Assembly (NCBI GenBank): GCA_016708315.1
Contig: JADJGC010000002.1
Location: forward strand, 310,001-374,000
Direction: 5' to 3'
Length of the DNA stretch: 64,000 nt
Origin: a bacterium
GTDB taxonomy: Bacteria; Zixibacteria; MSB-5A5; CAIYYT01
This document shows positions 35,626 through 44,988 of the stretch, piece after piece (within the stretch, counting starts at the first letter, position 1; each line of letters opens with the position of its first letter). The translations under genes were made by a program, and so were the position numbers. The notes under the pieces were generated by a model. It had not been told where the DNA came from. It searched no databases and saw only the letters and a program-made list of their open reading frames with translations.

Positions 35626-36663
35626 ATGATTAAGAGATTGATTGCATGCGGAATCTTGATGATCTCAATAGCCGCGTTTTCCGGTTGTAGCAAGGATCCT
35701 GAAGATGGGAATGGAAACGCTGCAAACGCCGTTCTCTTGCGCCCGGAGAGATTCCCTTCGCTGTATGAAGGACTCGTTTATGAGGGCTGGATGGTCAATA
35801 TCGATGAAGACTCGAATTGGGTTGAAAGCGTTTCGCTGGGTAAATTCTTCTGGGATGAATACGAATACAGATTCTTGACGCCGGATGCCGCCAAGACGGT
35901 GAAGGACTCGATTTTCAATATACCCGGTGACAATCCCAATGCATACGATTGGGATATGATCGGGATTACGCTCGAAGAATATCCGACTGACGAAAGCACA
36001 GAGCCGTCGGCGACAGTTGTAGCTCAAAGCACAATCGAACGCGACATTTCGACGTTTATGCGTTTTCCTGTGAATTTCGATGGTATTCCGGCAGGCACAT
36101 TTGTCGTTTCAACGTTTTCCAACGGTTTCTGGTACAGTCTGGGAGAAGAGAATGCTGCAAGCGAACGCTTCGGAGTCTGGTTCCTGAGATTGACTCCCGG
36201 CCCGACCAGTTTCCCTGCAAATGAACTTCTCGATGTTGGTATGACATTACCTGTACTGCCAGATACCGGTTATCTGTATGAGGGCTGGGTTGCTCTCAAT
36301 GGCGGTGACACGATCTCGACCGGAAAGTTCTACTACCCGGACTATCAGGACTACAGCAATCAACACTGCGACAATCGGGCGATTCCGAATTTCCCGGGCG
36401 AAGATTTCCTGACGGACAAGCCTGACTGGATTCCGGCAGAGCGTTGGCCGCTTGACATCACCCGCGGCGGAGTGGCGTTTGTGACGGTTGAGCCGAATCC
36501 AGACAATGATTTGCGACGCCCATCAAACTTGGTAGTGTTGCGCGGCAACCTACCGCAGGCTGTTCCGTCGCCTTACACCCCGATTCGGCGAGTTAATTTC
36601 CCGATCGGCAGCGTGGCGGGCGTGACATTCCCGAAGGTTGAAGCCGTTTTTATTCGGCGTTAG
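35626..36663 (+). CDS. Lipoprotein with an internal YEGW...GKF repeat
   Basis: 345 residues. A lipoprotein signal peptide ends in FSGC (Cys 21). The mature part carries two copies of one module: YEGLVYEGWMVNIDEDSNWVESVSLGKFF (from about residue 48) and GYLYEGWVALNGGDTISTGKFYY (from about 215). Each is followed by an acidic stretch and a strand-rich segment, so the protein looks like a tandem two-domain beta protein. The YEGWV...STGKF pattern resembles cell-surface lipoproteins of anti-sigma-K-like or copper-resistance-like folds in related phyla, but I do not recognise a function. It has its own promoter upstream and a terminator downstream. Confidence 0.72.
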   Translation: MIKRLIACGILMISIAAFSGCSKDPEDGNGNAANAVLLRPERFPSLYEGLVYEGWMVNIDEDSNWVESVSLGKFFWDEYEYRFLTPDAAKTVKDSIFNIPGDNPNAYDWDMIGITLEEYPTDESTEPSATVVAQSTIERDISTFMRFPVNFDGIPAGTFVVSTFSNGFWYSLGEENAASERFGVWFLRLTPGPTSFPANELLDVGMTLPVLPDTGYLYEGWVALNGGDTISTGKFYYPDYQDYSNQHCDNRAIPNFPGEDFLTDKPDWIPAERWPLDITRGGVAFVTVEPNPDNDLRRPSNLVVLRGNLPQAVPSPYTPIRRVNFPIGSVAGVTFPKVEAVFIRR

Positions 36664-36699
36664 CAAGAAAATATTCTCGTGCCTGAGCGAGCGAATTGA

Positions 36700-36728
36700 G
36701 GCCGACGCTTAACAGCGCCGGCCTTTTT
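36700..36728 (+). terminator. Intrinsic terminator after the lipoprotein gene
   Basis: GGCCGACGCT (36700-36709) pairs with AGCGCCGGCC (36714-36723), with one A-C mismatch, followed by TTTTT (36724-36728). Confidence 0.8.
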
Positions 36729-36909
36729 GATTGTGGATTGATGCAATCAAGGTTAGCAGGAAAATGCCCGAGTTTAGAGTCGATTGGGGAGTCGATGTTA
36801 GTTTGGTTAAAAGTGGGTCTATCAAGCATTTGTGCCTGTGTATTCCGTTGTTTTTTGAAACTTTTGAGCGTAACTTTCGTTCATCGAGAACTAAGTGAGG
36901 GAGAGTAAC

Positions 36910-37635
36910 ATGACAAACGATCTTAATGCTGCCAACGCAACAGTTGAAACAAATTCGATGTCACCGTGGTCTATGTTAGTGAGCATATTCTACGAGCCGA
37001 CAAAGGTCTTTCGCGCAATCAAGGAGAAGCCGACTTGGGTCCTTCCGTTAATTGTGTTTCTGGTCACTATGACAGCGGCGGCATATTTCATGATGCCCGC
37101 GATACAGAAGGCACAGATCGATTACATCGAGAGGTCGGATACTTACACTGCCGAGCAGAAAGCGGAAATCAAATCGCAGATGGAAGCCGGGCAGGGATTT
37201 CAGTGGATCGGCGTTATTTCTTCTCCCATAGTTTGGACAATCGCGATATTCCTGACGCTTGGCGTGACAATGCTGATGGGCAATGTGATCTTCGGGGGCA
37301 AGGCACGATTTGCGCAAGTTTTTTCAGTAGTTGTACTGTCTTTCATGACGTGGGTCATTTCCAGTATTGTGAAGACGCCTCTGATCGTCGCCAAGAACTC
37401 GGTAGACGTGCGAACATCACTGGCAATTTTGTTGCCGGGCGAAACCACTTCAGGAGTTCTTTATACACTGCTAAACACATACACCGACGTTTTCATTGTC
37501 TGGCAGATGATTTTGCTGGTTATCGGCGTGAAGGTAGTTTACGAGTTTGCCACTCAGAAGGCAGTGCTGACCGTGCTCACACCGACATTAGTTTTTGCGC
37601 TTATATCTGCCGGCATAGCGATGCTGGTTCCGTAA
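36910..37635 (+). CDS. Yip1-domain integral membrane protein
   Basis: 241 residues from ATG 36910 (AGGGAGAG upstream); the frame is open to GTG 36895. A soluble N-terminus of about 35 residues with WSMLVSIFYEPTKVFRAIKEKP, typical of the YIP1 family, precedes about five membrane segments (LPLIVFLVTMTAAAYFMM; IVWTIAIFLTLGVTMLMGNVIF; FSVVVLSFMTWVISSIV; FIVWQMILLVIGVKVVYEF; LTPTLVFALISAGIAMLV). Bacterial Yip1-like proteins are uncharacterised; archaeal and bacterial copies often sit next to ABC exporters, as this one does next to the TolC-HlyD-MacB set. It may be part of that unit: 34 bases separate it from the TolC-like gene. Confidence 0.82.
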   Translation: MTNDLNAANATVETNSMSPWSMLVSIFYEPTKVFRAIKEKPTWVLPLIVFLVTMTAAAYFMMPAIQKAQIDYIERSDTYTAEQKAEIKSQMEAGQGFQWIGVISSPIVWTIAIFLTLGVTMLMGNVIFGGKARFAQVFSVVVLSFMTWVISSIVKTPLIVAKNSVDVRTSLAILLPGETTSGVLYTLLNTYTDVFIVWQMILLVIGVKVVYEFATQKAVLTVLTPTLVFALISAGIAMLVP

Positions 37636-37669
37636 GAAGATAGTTTTATTTACTGATAAGGAGATATCA

Positions 37670-39001
37670 ATGGGACGAAACGGAAGACTTGCAGTTGTTC
37701 TTCTATTGATCATAGGAGCAAGTGTTCTTGGATACACAGGAAGCGCTTTAGCGCAGACTGAAAGCATGTCTTTAGAGCAATGCATAGACATGGCTTTAGA
37801 AAAGAATCTGGGTATCATCTCGAAAGAGGCTGCGGCAGATCGTGCCGGATTGGATAGGCTGGATGCTTGGGGAGCGGCGCTTCCGAGTTTGAGTACCGAT
37901 GCGCGCTACAGTTTCTCGAAGTCGTATGGTCCGATGTACATTCAACTTCCGGACACGGCCTATATCGGAACCGATCCTGGTTCCAAGCGCTACAGCACGG
38001 GTCTTGGACTATCAATGACTCTCTTCGATGGCGGTTACACCTGGTTTCGGATTAAGCAAGCCAACCAGGCGAAGCGCGCAGCAGAGAATGATCTTCAGGA
38101 CGCCATCAACGGCACTGCTTATCAGGTGAAAATCGCCTACTATACATTGTTGCGCGAAATCATGCTCAAAAAAGTACAACAAGACGCCTTGGCGCGCTCG
38201 AAAAAGCAGCTAGAAGTAACAAGCAGCCGCTACGATTTGGGTTCGGCCTCACTGTCGGAAAAACTCAAGGCACAAGTTACGGTCGCCAATGATTCGCTTC
38301 AGCTCTTGCAGCGCGAGAACAGCATCCGCGCCGCTGAGTTCAATCTGAACGTGATCATGAAGCGCGATGTGGCTTTGCGTCTCAATCCAGCGGATAGCAT
38401 GCGGGCGCAAGCAATGAGCGAAGGGCTCGATGAACTGCTTCGCAAGAGCGCGGAGATGAACCCGGCGCTAAAACGCAGCAAGGCAGAGATGGATGCCGCC
38501 AAGACCGGCGTCTGGATGTCGAAGCGTTCCTGGTTGCCGCGTGTGTCGGCGAGCATGGGGTGGAGCTGGAGCCCGACCGAAGGAAGCGATTGGTTCAAGT
38601 ATCAGACCGATGACCGTTCGTATTCGTTCAGTGTCTCTATCGGCTATGACATTTTTGACGGCTTCGCAAAGAAGACCGATTACTCGCGCGCCAAGCTGAG
38701 CGAGATGACAGCACGCGAATCATATCAGAACGACCAGAACACGCTTAACTCAGAAGTAAGACAAGCCTATCTTGACTATGACAAGTCGCGTCTACAGCTT
38801 GAAGTTGCCGAGTTGGGCGCCCGTTCCGCAGAAGAGGACATGAAGTTGCAACAAGAACGCTACCGTTTGGGAGCGTCTTCAATTCTTGAATTGCTTGACG
38901 CCCAGGTGTCGTTGACACAGTCGCAATCAAATCTCGTTCAGGCCTATTTCGACTTGAACAAGGCGATTGCTGATATTGCCAAGGCAACGGGGGGAAGATA
39001 A
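37670..39001 (+). CDS. TolC-family outer-membrane efflux protein
   Basis: 443 residues with a signal peptide ending SALAQ. Two structurally repeated OEP domains are visible: SLEQCIDMALEKNLGI with coiled-coil helices, and LLRKSAEMNPALKRSKAEMDAAKTGVWMSKRSWLPRVSASMGWSW, ending LGASSILELLDAQVSLTQSQSNLVQAYFDLNKAIADI. This is the trimeric outer-membrane duct of tripartite exporters. It precedes genes for the adaptor (39050), ATPase (40345) and two permeases, the complete MacAB-TolC set. An AAGGAG lies before the ATG. Confidence 0.94.
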   Translation: MGRNGRLAVVLLLIIGASVLGYTGSALAQTESMSLEQCIDMALEKNLGIISKEAAADRAGLDRLDAWGAALPSLSTDARYSFSKSYGPMYIQLPDTAYIGTDPGSKRYSTGLGLSMTLFDGGYTWFRIKQANQAKRAAENDLQDAINGTAYQVKIAYYTLLREIMLKKVQQDALARSKKQLEVTSSRYDLGSASLSEKLKAQVTVANDSLQLLQRENSIRAAEFNLNVIMKRDVALRLNPADSMRAQAMSEGLDELLRKSAEMNPALKRSKAEMDAAKTGVWMSKRSWLPRVSASMGWSWSPTEGSDWFKYQTDDRSYSFSVSIGYDIFDGFAKKTDYSRAKLSEMTARESYQNDQNTLNSEVRQAYLDYDKSRLQLEVAELGARSAEEDMKLQQERYRLGASSILELLDAQVSLTQSQSNLVQAYFDLNKAIADIAKATGGR

Positions 39002-39049
39002 CGGAATTCGCGGCTGTGAATCGTCACAGTTGGGAGTTCGGAGTGGATT

Positions 39050-40348
39050 ATGACTAAGAAAAAACGCACTATTCTGATTGTCATTGGCGGCGTTGTTCTG
39101 CTGGCAATCTTCGTAATCGCAAATCTAAGCAAGAGCTCGGGCGCCGTTAGCATGGTGCAAACCGACAAAGCCAAGAAGGGCTCGATAGTTTCTGAAGTGA
39201 CCGCGACCGGTTCAGTTGTCGCGCGAACGACTGTAAAGATTTCCGCTGACGTTTCGGCCAAGATCACAGATCTCCCGATTAAGGACGGAGACAACGTGAA
39301 GAAGGGCGACGTGCTGATTCGACTGGATCAGACGCGTTACCGTGCTGCTGTTGGCCAAGCTGAGGCGTCGCTGGCGGCAGCTCGTGCCGCTGAAAAGCGC
39401 GCGGAAGCTACCTTGCTTGAAGCCGAACAGGCGAATCGGCGCAACAAGGAGATGTATGACGGTAAGTTGATCTCGGAGGAGACTTACATCCAGGTAGAGA
39501 CGAGTTACCAAGTTGCCAAAGCAAATCTGGAATCGGCCAAATATTATACCGACCAACAAGAAGCTGTCCTTGCAGAAGTCAGAGACAATCTTGACAAGAC
39601 GATTATTACCTCGCCCATCGACGGTACAATCGTCAGTCTGAATGCCGAAATCGGCGAAATCGTGATGATCGGTACGATGAACAATGCCGGAACGGTGATT
39701 CTCACTGTGGCGGATTTGAACACGATCGAAGTCGAGGTTGAAGTCGACGAGACAGATGTTGCGCGAGTGCAGCTTGATCAAGAAGCGCGCATCTCGGTGG
39801 ACGCGTTTCCCGACACGACTTTCAAAGGCGTAGTTGTGGAAGTTGGCAATGCTGCCCGGTCGTCGGGATCGACAACGGATCGCGTCACGAACTTCCTGGT
39901 GACGATATTGCTTACCGACGAGGTTCCGGGAATTAAACCCGGTATGACAGCGACTGCAGATATTACCACAGCTAAGGCAACTGACATAGTACATGTACCG
40001 ATTCAGGCTGTTGTAATGCGTCCCGAGAAGGTAGATACTCTTGATAAGGCACCGGAAAAGGAACCGGAATCGGGTGCGATAGCGGCAGGGGTCACCACCG
40101 GATCGACGGGAACTGGTGATTCCAAAAATGAGCCGAAGGAAATCGAAGGTGTATACAAGATCGTCGACGGAATCGCGAAATTTGTACGGGTTAAGACGGG
40201 CATTTCGGATCAGCAGAATGTAGAAATAAAGGAAGGCCTTGCTCTGGAAGATGAGATTATCTCCGGCAGTTACAAGGTGCTCCGTACACTTGAAGATGGC
40301 GCCAAGGTCAAGGTAGAATCAACATCGAAGGAAGGTGAGAAGAAGTGA
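39050..40348 (+). CDS. HlyD/MacA-type periplasmic adaptor protein
   Basis: 432 residues. An N-terminal membrane anchor (residues 6-24, TILIVIGGVVLLAIFVIANL) precedes the lipoyl half-motifs (VKISADVSAKITDLPIKDGDNVKKGDVLIRLD; DKTIITSPIDGTIVSLNAEIGEIV) flanking an alpha-helical hairpin (about 95-185). A beta-barrel domain follows (VEVDETDVARVQLDQEARISVDAFPDTTFKGVVVEVG), then a membrane-proximal domain with a Pro/Glu/Gly-rich insert (about 330-370). It bridges the TolC-like duct and the MacB-like permeases. Its stop overlaps the ATPase start by four bases (GTGA). Confidence 0.93.
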   Translation: MTKKKRTILIVIGGVVLLAIFVIANLSKSSGAVSMVQTDKAKKGSIVSEVTATGSVVARTTVKISADVSAKITDLPIKDGDNVKKGDVLIRLDQTRYRAAVGQAEASLAAARAAEKRAEATLLEAEQANRRNKEMYDGKLISEETYIQVETSYQVAKANLESAKYYTDQQEAVLAEVRDNLDKTIITSPIDGTIVSLNAEIGEIVMIGTMNNAGTVILTVADLNTIEVEVEVDETDVARVQLDQEARISVDAFPDTTFKGVVVEVGNAARSSGSTTDRVTNFLVTILLTDEVPGIKPGMTATADITTAKATDIVHVPIQAVVMRPEKVDTLDKAPEKEPESGAIAAGVTTGSTGTGDSKNEPKEIEGVYKIVDGIAKFVRVKTGISDQQNVEIKEGLALEDEIISGSYKVLRTLEDGAKVKVESTSKEGEKK

Positions 40349-41049
40349 GCCACCTGATAGAAACCGAGAATCTTTGGAAGACCTACAAGATGGGCGGCGA
40401 AGAGCTTCATGCACTGAAGGGCGTCAACCTGAAGGTTGCCAAGGGGGAATACTTGGCGATCATGGGACCGTCAGGTTCCGGCAAGTCGACGCTGATGAAT
40501 CTGATTGGTTGTCTTGATACGCCCTCGCAAGGATCGTACGTTCTTAATGAGCGGCAAGTTGCGAAGATGAATGATGACGAGCTTGCGCACATTCGCAATC
40601 GCGAAATCGGATTCGTATTTCAGACGTTCAATTTGCTTCCGCGCGCGACGGCGTTGCACAATGTTGAGTTGCCTTTGATTTACAATGGCACAGATTCAAA
40701 GACCAGAATTGAAAAGGCTAAACGTGCGCTAGAGTTGGTAGATCTGAGCGATCGCATGGGGCATAAGCCAAACGAATTGTCGGGCGGTCAGCGCCAGCGT
40801 GTTGCTGTAGCACGAGCGTTGGTGAATAATCCGTCGATCATCCTTGCGGACGAACCAACCGGAAACCTTGATTCAAAGACCGGTGAAGAAATAATGGGTT
40901 TGTTCGCGAGGCTGCATCTTGAAGGCAACACGATCATTGTTGTGACGCATGAACCGGAAATTGCGCTTCATGCCAACCGGGTGATTTACATTCGCGACGG
41001 AAACATTGAGAAGGAAGTTATTACCTCCAGCGACACAGTGACTCTATGA
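40345..41049 (+). CDS. MacB/LolD-type ABC transporter ATPase
   Basis: 234 residues from GTG 40345. Walker A GPSGSGKST, Q-loop VFQTFNLLPRATALHNVELPL, signature LSGGQRQRVAVARAL, Walker B IILADEPTGNLDSKTG and H-loop VVTHEPEIA are all intact. The QTFNLLP and DEPTGNLD forms are those of the MacB/LolD/FtsE group, which couple ATP use to periplasmic mechanics rather than solute import. It overlaps the adaptor gene before it and the first permease after it (ATGA). Confidence 0.95.
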   Translation: MSHLIETENLWKTYKMGGEELHALKGVNLKVAKGEYLAIMGPSGSGKSTLMNLIGCLDTPSQGSYVLNERQVAKMNDDELAHIRNREIGFVFQTFNLLPRATALHNVELPLIYNGTDSKTRIEKAKRALELVDLSDRMGHKPNELSGGQRQRVAVARALVNNPSIILADEPTGNLDSKTGEEIMGLFARLHLEGNTIIVVTHEPEIALHANRVIYIRDGNIEKEVITSSDTVTL

Positions 41050-42260
41050 TCTTTGAGACCCTCAAATTGGCGTCTTCCGCCCTGTGGGTCAACAAACTAC
41101 GTACAGGACTGACGCTTCTGGGTTTGATGATCGGCATTGCATCGGTCATCGGTATCATCTCCTTGCTTGAGGGGATGATGACCCGCATTAATCGGCTGTT
41201 TGAAGAGCAGGGGACGACGACAATCTTTGTCACGCGCTTCGGCATCATCACGTCCGAAGATGAATTCCTGCGAGCCTTAAAGAGAAAGAGACTGACGATA
41301 GCGGACGCCAAGGCTATCGAAAAGGGCTGTCCTTTGGCTGAAGAAGTCGGACTTGAAGTAAACGACAATCTGACAATTAAAGCCGGCAGCGAGACGCTAT
41401 TCAATGTCAATGTCTTTGGCAACACCGCCAATTCAATTCTAATGAGGGATTTGGATGTAGTCGAAGGACGATTCATTTCTGAGGCGGATGATGAACACCG
41501 ATCGAATGTCGTGATTATCGGACAAGAGGTTCGCAAGCAGTTGTTTCCGATTGGTAATCCACTCGGGAAAGAGCTTACAATACAGGGAGTGAGATTCACA
41601 GTCATCGGCGTCGGCGAAGAAAAAGGCTCGGTGTTTGGCGAAAATATGGATCGGTACTGCCGTATTCCGGCGAATACGATGCTTAAGATGACGGGCCGGC
41701 GACGCGATATCGACATCACAGTTAAGGTACGATCCGAGTCGGTGATTGATGCGGCGATGGACGAAATTCGCACAGTGATGAGAGCGCGGCGCGGCGTGGG
41801 ATATCATGATCCGGACGATTTCGCGTTGTTGACTTCTGAGATGATGATGAAATTCTTCGAGTCATTCAGCAGTAATGCGCGGTTGATTGCTTTTGCAATT
41901 CCGATGATTTCCATTGTCGTCGCGGGAATTGTAGTTATGAATATCATGATGGTGTCTGTGACGGAACGGACGCGTGAAATCGGCATACGCAAGGCGATTG
42001 GTGCGCGGCAGAGGAACATACTTGCGCAGTTCCTTCTGGAGGCGTCGTTGATGTCGCTTCTGGGGGGAATAATCGGGACGGCGGTAGGTTTGTGGCTATC
42101 ATATATGGTAGCCGATAGTCTGGGTATATTGTTTGTGATATCGCCACTGGCGGTCAGTATTGGTTTGATCATTCCAATCGCCATCGGGTTGTTTTTCGGA
42201 ATCTATCCGGCGTGGAAAGCGGCAAATCTTGATCCAATCGAAGCGTTGAGGTTTGAGTAG
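41046..42260 (+). CDS. MacB-like ABC permease, first of two
   Basis: 404 residues with the FtsX/MacB layout: one N-terminal membrane helix (LRTGLTLLGLMIGIASVIGIISLLEG), a periplasmic MacB_PCD domain of about 230 residues (GTTTIFVTRFG; IIGQEVRKQLFPIGNPLGKELTIQGVRFTVIGV), then three C-terminal helices with the motif VTERTREIGIRKAIGARQRNILAQFLLEA. Unlike E. coli MacB it lacks a fused ATPase; that is the separate gene just upstream. It pairs with the second permease (42260), overlapping it by one base, so the transporter is probably a heterodimer. Confidence 0.93.
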   Translation: MIFETLKLASSALWVNKLRTGLTLLGLMIGIASVIGIISLLEGMMTRINRLFEEQGTTTIFVTRFGIITSEDEFLRALKRKRLTIADAKAIEKGCPLAEEVGLEVNDNLTIKAGSETLFNVNVFGNTANSILMRDLDVVEGRFISEADDEHRSNVVIIGQEVRKQLFPIGNPLGKELTIQGVRFTVIGVGEEKGSVFGENMDRYCRIPANTMLKMTGRRRDIDITVKVRSESVIDAAMDEIRTVMRARRGVGYHDPDDFALLTSEMMMKFFESFSSNARLIAFAIPMISIVVAGIVVMNIMMVSVTERTREIGIRKAIGARQRNILAQFLLEASLMSLLGGIIGTAVGLWLSYMVADSLGILFVISPLAVSIGLIIPIAIGLFFGIYPAWKAANLDPIEALRFE

Positions 42261-43501
42261 TGAACGTCTTTGAGACTAAAGAAGGCATATTACTTGCACT
42301 CGACTCGATTCGAGCGAACAAGTTTCGTTCGTTTCTGACGATTCTGGGCGTGATGATCGGAGTCAGTTCGGTCATTGCAATGGTGGCATTGATTGAAGGG
42401 TTGAACTCTGCGGTAGCAAATGACATTGAGCAGATGGGGAGCAATGTTATTTATATCATGAAGTATCCGCCCGAGATGAATCACAATGAACTCAGCGAAG
42501 AGGACCGCAAACGTAAGCCAATTACCATGGTGGAAGTCGAGGCCGTTCGGGAAAATTGCCCATCGGTAGACGGCGTCAGCCCGCAAAACTACTATTTCCG
42601 ACCCGGCGGAAATTTGGTCAAGTACAAAAACAAGTCATCAGACCGGACGAGTGTTTTCGGAACAAGCGCAGATTTTGAGTTGGTCAATAATCGTTTCGTT
42701 GATCGCGGGCGGTTTTTCAACGAATCAGAAGACAAAAATCGCTCGATGGTATGCGTGATTGGCAGCGATTTGGCGGAGGCGCTGTTTGAGAATCGCGATC
42801 CGCTGAATAAGAGCATATTGATGAACAATACTCGCTTGAGGATTGTAGGTGTACTTGAGGAGCAAGAGCGAACCTTCGGCGGCGGCCAGAACAACATGAT
42901 TGCGTTGCCGTACGGGACATTTGCCAAGCTCTACCCTTGGGAGAAAGAACTGTTTCTGGCCGTCAAGGCGCGTGATGCAGCGCTGATCGACAAGGCACAG
43001 GAAGAGATCAGGCAGGCACTAAGGCGGGTTCGCGGGGTGAAATATAATCAGGAAGATAACTTCGCGATGTTTACGCAGGAATCGGCCACTCAGATGTACG
43101 AAGAAGCGACTAATATCATATGGCTGATCATGATCGGCATTTCGTCGATTGGCCTGATGGTTGGCGGCATCGGGGTGTTGAATATCATGCTCGTTTCGGT
43201 AACCGAGCGGACAAGGGAAATCGGCGTTCGGAAGGCGATAGGAGCGCGGCGAGCTAACGTGTTCTTTCAGTTCCTGATTGAGGCGATGACGTTGTCGGGG
43301 TCGGGCGGCATCATAGGGATCGTCTTCGGTCTTCTTTTGGCACTACTTATCTCAGCAGTTTCGCCATTGCCAATGGTTGTGCCGTTTGCCGGTGTCTTAA
43401 TCAGTTTCACGCTCTCGGTTGGAGTTGGACTGATTGCCGGAATCGTCCCAGCCTGGCGTGCCGCTTCCGTGGACCCGATAGTTAGCCTTCGTTACGAATA
43501 A
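42260..43501 (+). CDS. MacB-like ABC permease, second of two
   Basis: 413 residues from GTG 42260 (TAGTG overlap). It has the same topology as its neighbour: N-terminal helix FRSFLTILGVMIGVSSVIAMVALIEG, a periplasmic domain (IGSDLAEALFENRDPLNKSILMNNTRLRIVGVLEEQ), and a C-terminal three-helix FtsX core with VTERTREIGVRKAIGARRANVFFQFLIEA. The two permeases share motifs but are clearly diverged, which fits an old tandem duplication and heterodimer. The closing gene of the exporter, it is followed by a 152-base gap and the GWxTD genes. Confidence 0.93.
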   Translation: MNVFETKEGILLALDSIRANKFRSFLTILGVMIGVSSVIAMVALIEGLNSAVANDIEQMGSNVIYIMKYPPEMNHNELSEEDRKRKPITMVEVEAVRENCPSVDGVSPQNYYFRPGGNLVKYKNKSSDRTSVFGTSADFELVNNRFVDRGRFFNESEDKNRSMVCVIGSDLAEALFENRDPLNKSILMNNTRLRIVGVLEEQERTFGGGQNNMIALPYGTFAKLYPWEKELFLAVKARDAALIDKAQEEIRQALRRVRGVKYNQEDNFAMFTQESATQMYEEATNIIWLIMIGISSIGLMVGGIGVLNIMLVSVTERTREIGVRKAIGARRANVFFQFLIEAMTLSGSGGIIGIVFGLLLALLISAVSPLPMVVPFAGVLISFTLSVGVGLIAGIVPAWRAASVDPIVSLRYE

Positions 43502-43653
43502 ATCAGCAGATTCCCGCCTGAATTAGGCGCTCCAAATCGCCTCGAATGTCAATCTTCATCAGACTGAACAATTGCCAGCGGCTGCGCGTATAAATTGTGC
43601 TTGCCGAAGTCTTTAAACGCCATAAGTTGGCACTCATCGAGCAGGAGAGCTGA

Positions 43654-44961
43654 ATGTTGATATTCTCAAGGCTTGCGTTAGTCGCGACCGCAATTTTGTG
43701 TCTTTTGACGGCGAAATCGTATGGGGAAGAAGTCGAAGACATCAACCTCGTCCGATCGAAATTCTTCATTGACCACGCTGTTTATGCAGACTCAAACGAA
43801 AATCGGCTGGAAGTCTATTACAAGATTTTCAACGACGGTCTGCACTATGTCAAAAAGGGCGACAAATATGTGGCAAATTATGAGATCAGCATCATTGTCA
43901 GCGGGGACAAGGACAAGCAAGTGACCGGTCGCTCGGTCGAGCGTAACTACGTTCTGGACAATTATGAATTGACCAGATCGGATGTCGGGTTCCTGATAAA
44001 CAAAGTAACGATGCCGCTGCCCACAGGTGAATTCGAGATGAAGTGCAAACTGATCGATCACAACTCCAATGAGGCATCTTCGATAGAGGCCAAGATCAAG
44101 AGTCCGGCATATCGCAAGGGCGGCGATTTGTCGGAGATTCACTTTGTACAGGAAGTTCCGGGTGTGGAAAGCAGCTCGCAGTTTAGCAAGGGCGGAATGG
44201 CGGCTGTGCCGAGTGTCGAGCGGACACTGGACGGTGAACTACAGAAGCTGGGATTCTACTGTGAACTGTATTTAGCTGACTACGTAGGCAAAGAAATCAA
44301 CCTGATAACCGGTGTGAAATCGAAGCGTTCGGGCACAGTTACCGAAAAGACTATTCCAGTGACGGTCGATTCGTCAGTGGTGTCGACGACGCAGTTTCTG
44401 GATGTCTCGGGACTGGTGCCGGGTGAGTTCACGCTTGAACTGGCGATAGAGTCAGAAAACAAGCAGCTTTCGAAGCGAGATGCGAAGTTTATGCTTAAGT
44501 GGTCGATGGAGTCGCTCATCAAGAACGACTTTGAGTATGCCGTCGAACAACTCAAGTATATCATAGCAAAAGAAGATAAGCAGGCGCTGATGGCGGCACC
44601 TGAGTCGGAGCGGACGGCGGCTTTTGAAGCGTGGTGGAAGAAGAAGGATCCGACGCCGACGACGACCGAAAATGAATTTCGCGAGGAGTACTATCGTCGC
44701 ATTCGATATACCGAGCAGTACTATTCGACGATCAATCGCGAGGGCTGGTTGACCGATCGCGGATCGATTTACATCCGCTGGGGAGAGCCGGACCAGATTG
44801 ATCGTTACCCGTTTGAACTGGGCAGAAAGCCCTACCAGATTTGGTATTACTACAGCCAACGCAGGCAGTTCTATTTTGTTGACGACCGCGGCGACGGCGA
44901 TTTCCAGCTTCAGTATCCTTATGATGGAGACTGGCGGAGTCGCGGAAGCATGGGACCATAG
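43654..44961 (+). CDS. GWxTD-domain secreted protein, first copy
   Basis: 435 residues with an N-terminal signal (ALVATAILCLLTAKSYG). The first ~280 residues are beta-rich, with repeated strands (LEVYYKIFNDGLHYVKKGDKYVANYEISIIVSGD; MPLPTGEFEMKCKLIDHN). The C-terminal domain holds the defining GWLTDRGSIYIRWGEPDQID (from about 363), then KPYQIWYYYSQRRQFYFVDDRGDGDFQL. GWxTD domains are widespread in Zixibacteria, Acidobacteria and relatives and have no established biochemical role. Its C-terminal half is clearly homologous to the next gene. GGAGAG sits before the ATG. Confidence 0.86.
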   Translation: MLIFSRLALVATAILCLLTAKSYGEEVEDINLVRSKFFIDHAVYADSNENRLEVYYKIFNDGLHYVKKGDKYVANYEISIIVSGDKDKQVTGRSVERNYVLDNYELTRSDVGFLINKVTMPLPTGEFEMKCKLIDHNSNEASSIEAKIKSPAYRKGGDLSEIHFVQEVPGVESSSQFSKGGMAAVPSVERTLDGELQKLGFYCELYLADYVGKEINLITGVKSKRSGTVTEKTIPVTVDSSVVSTTQFLDVSGLVPGEFTLELAIESENKQLSKRDAKFMLKWSMESLIKNDFEYAVEQLKYIIAKEDKQALMAAPESERTAAFEAWWKKKDPTPTTTENEFREEYYRRIRYTEQYYSTINREGWLTDRGSIYIRWGEPDQIDRYPFELGRKPYQIWYYYSQRRQFYFVDDRGDGDFQLQYPYDGDWRSRGSMGP

Positions 44962-44988
44962 AAGGAGAGTAAGGGAGATCGTGAGAGC

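Noticed and set aside
43627..43643. Sigma-54-like site before the first GWxTD gene (TTGGCACT-CATC-GAGCA)
   Set aside because: It has GG-N10-GC, but the RNA would start at the ATG and exclude the GGAGAG ribosome-binding site, so it is probably chance.
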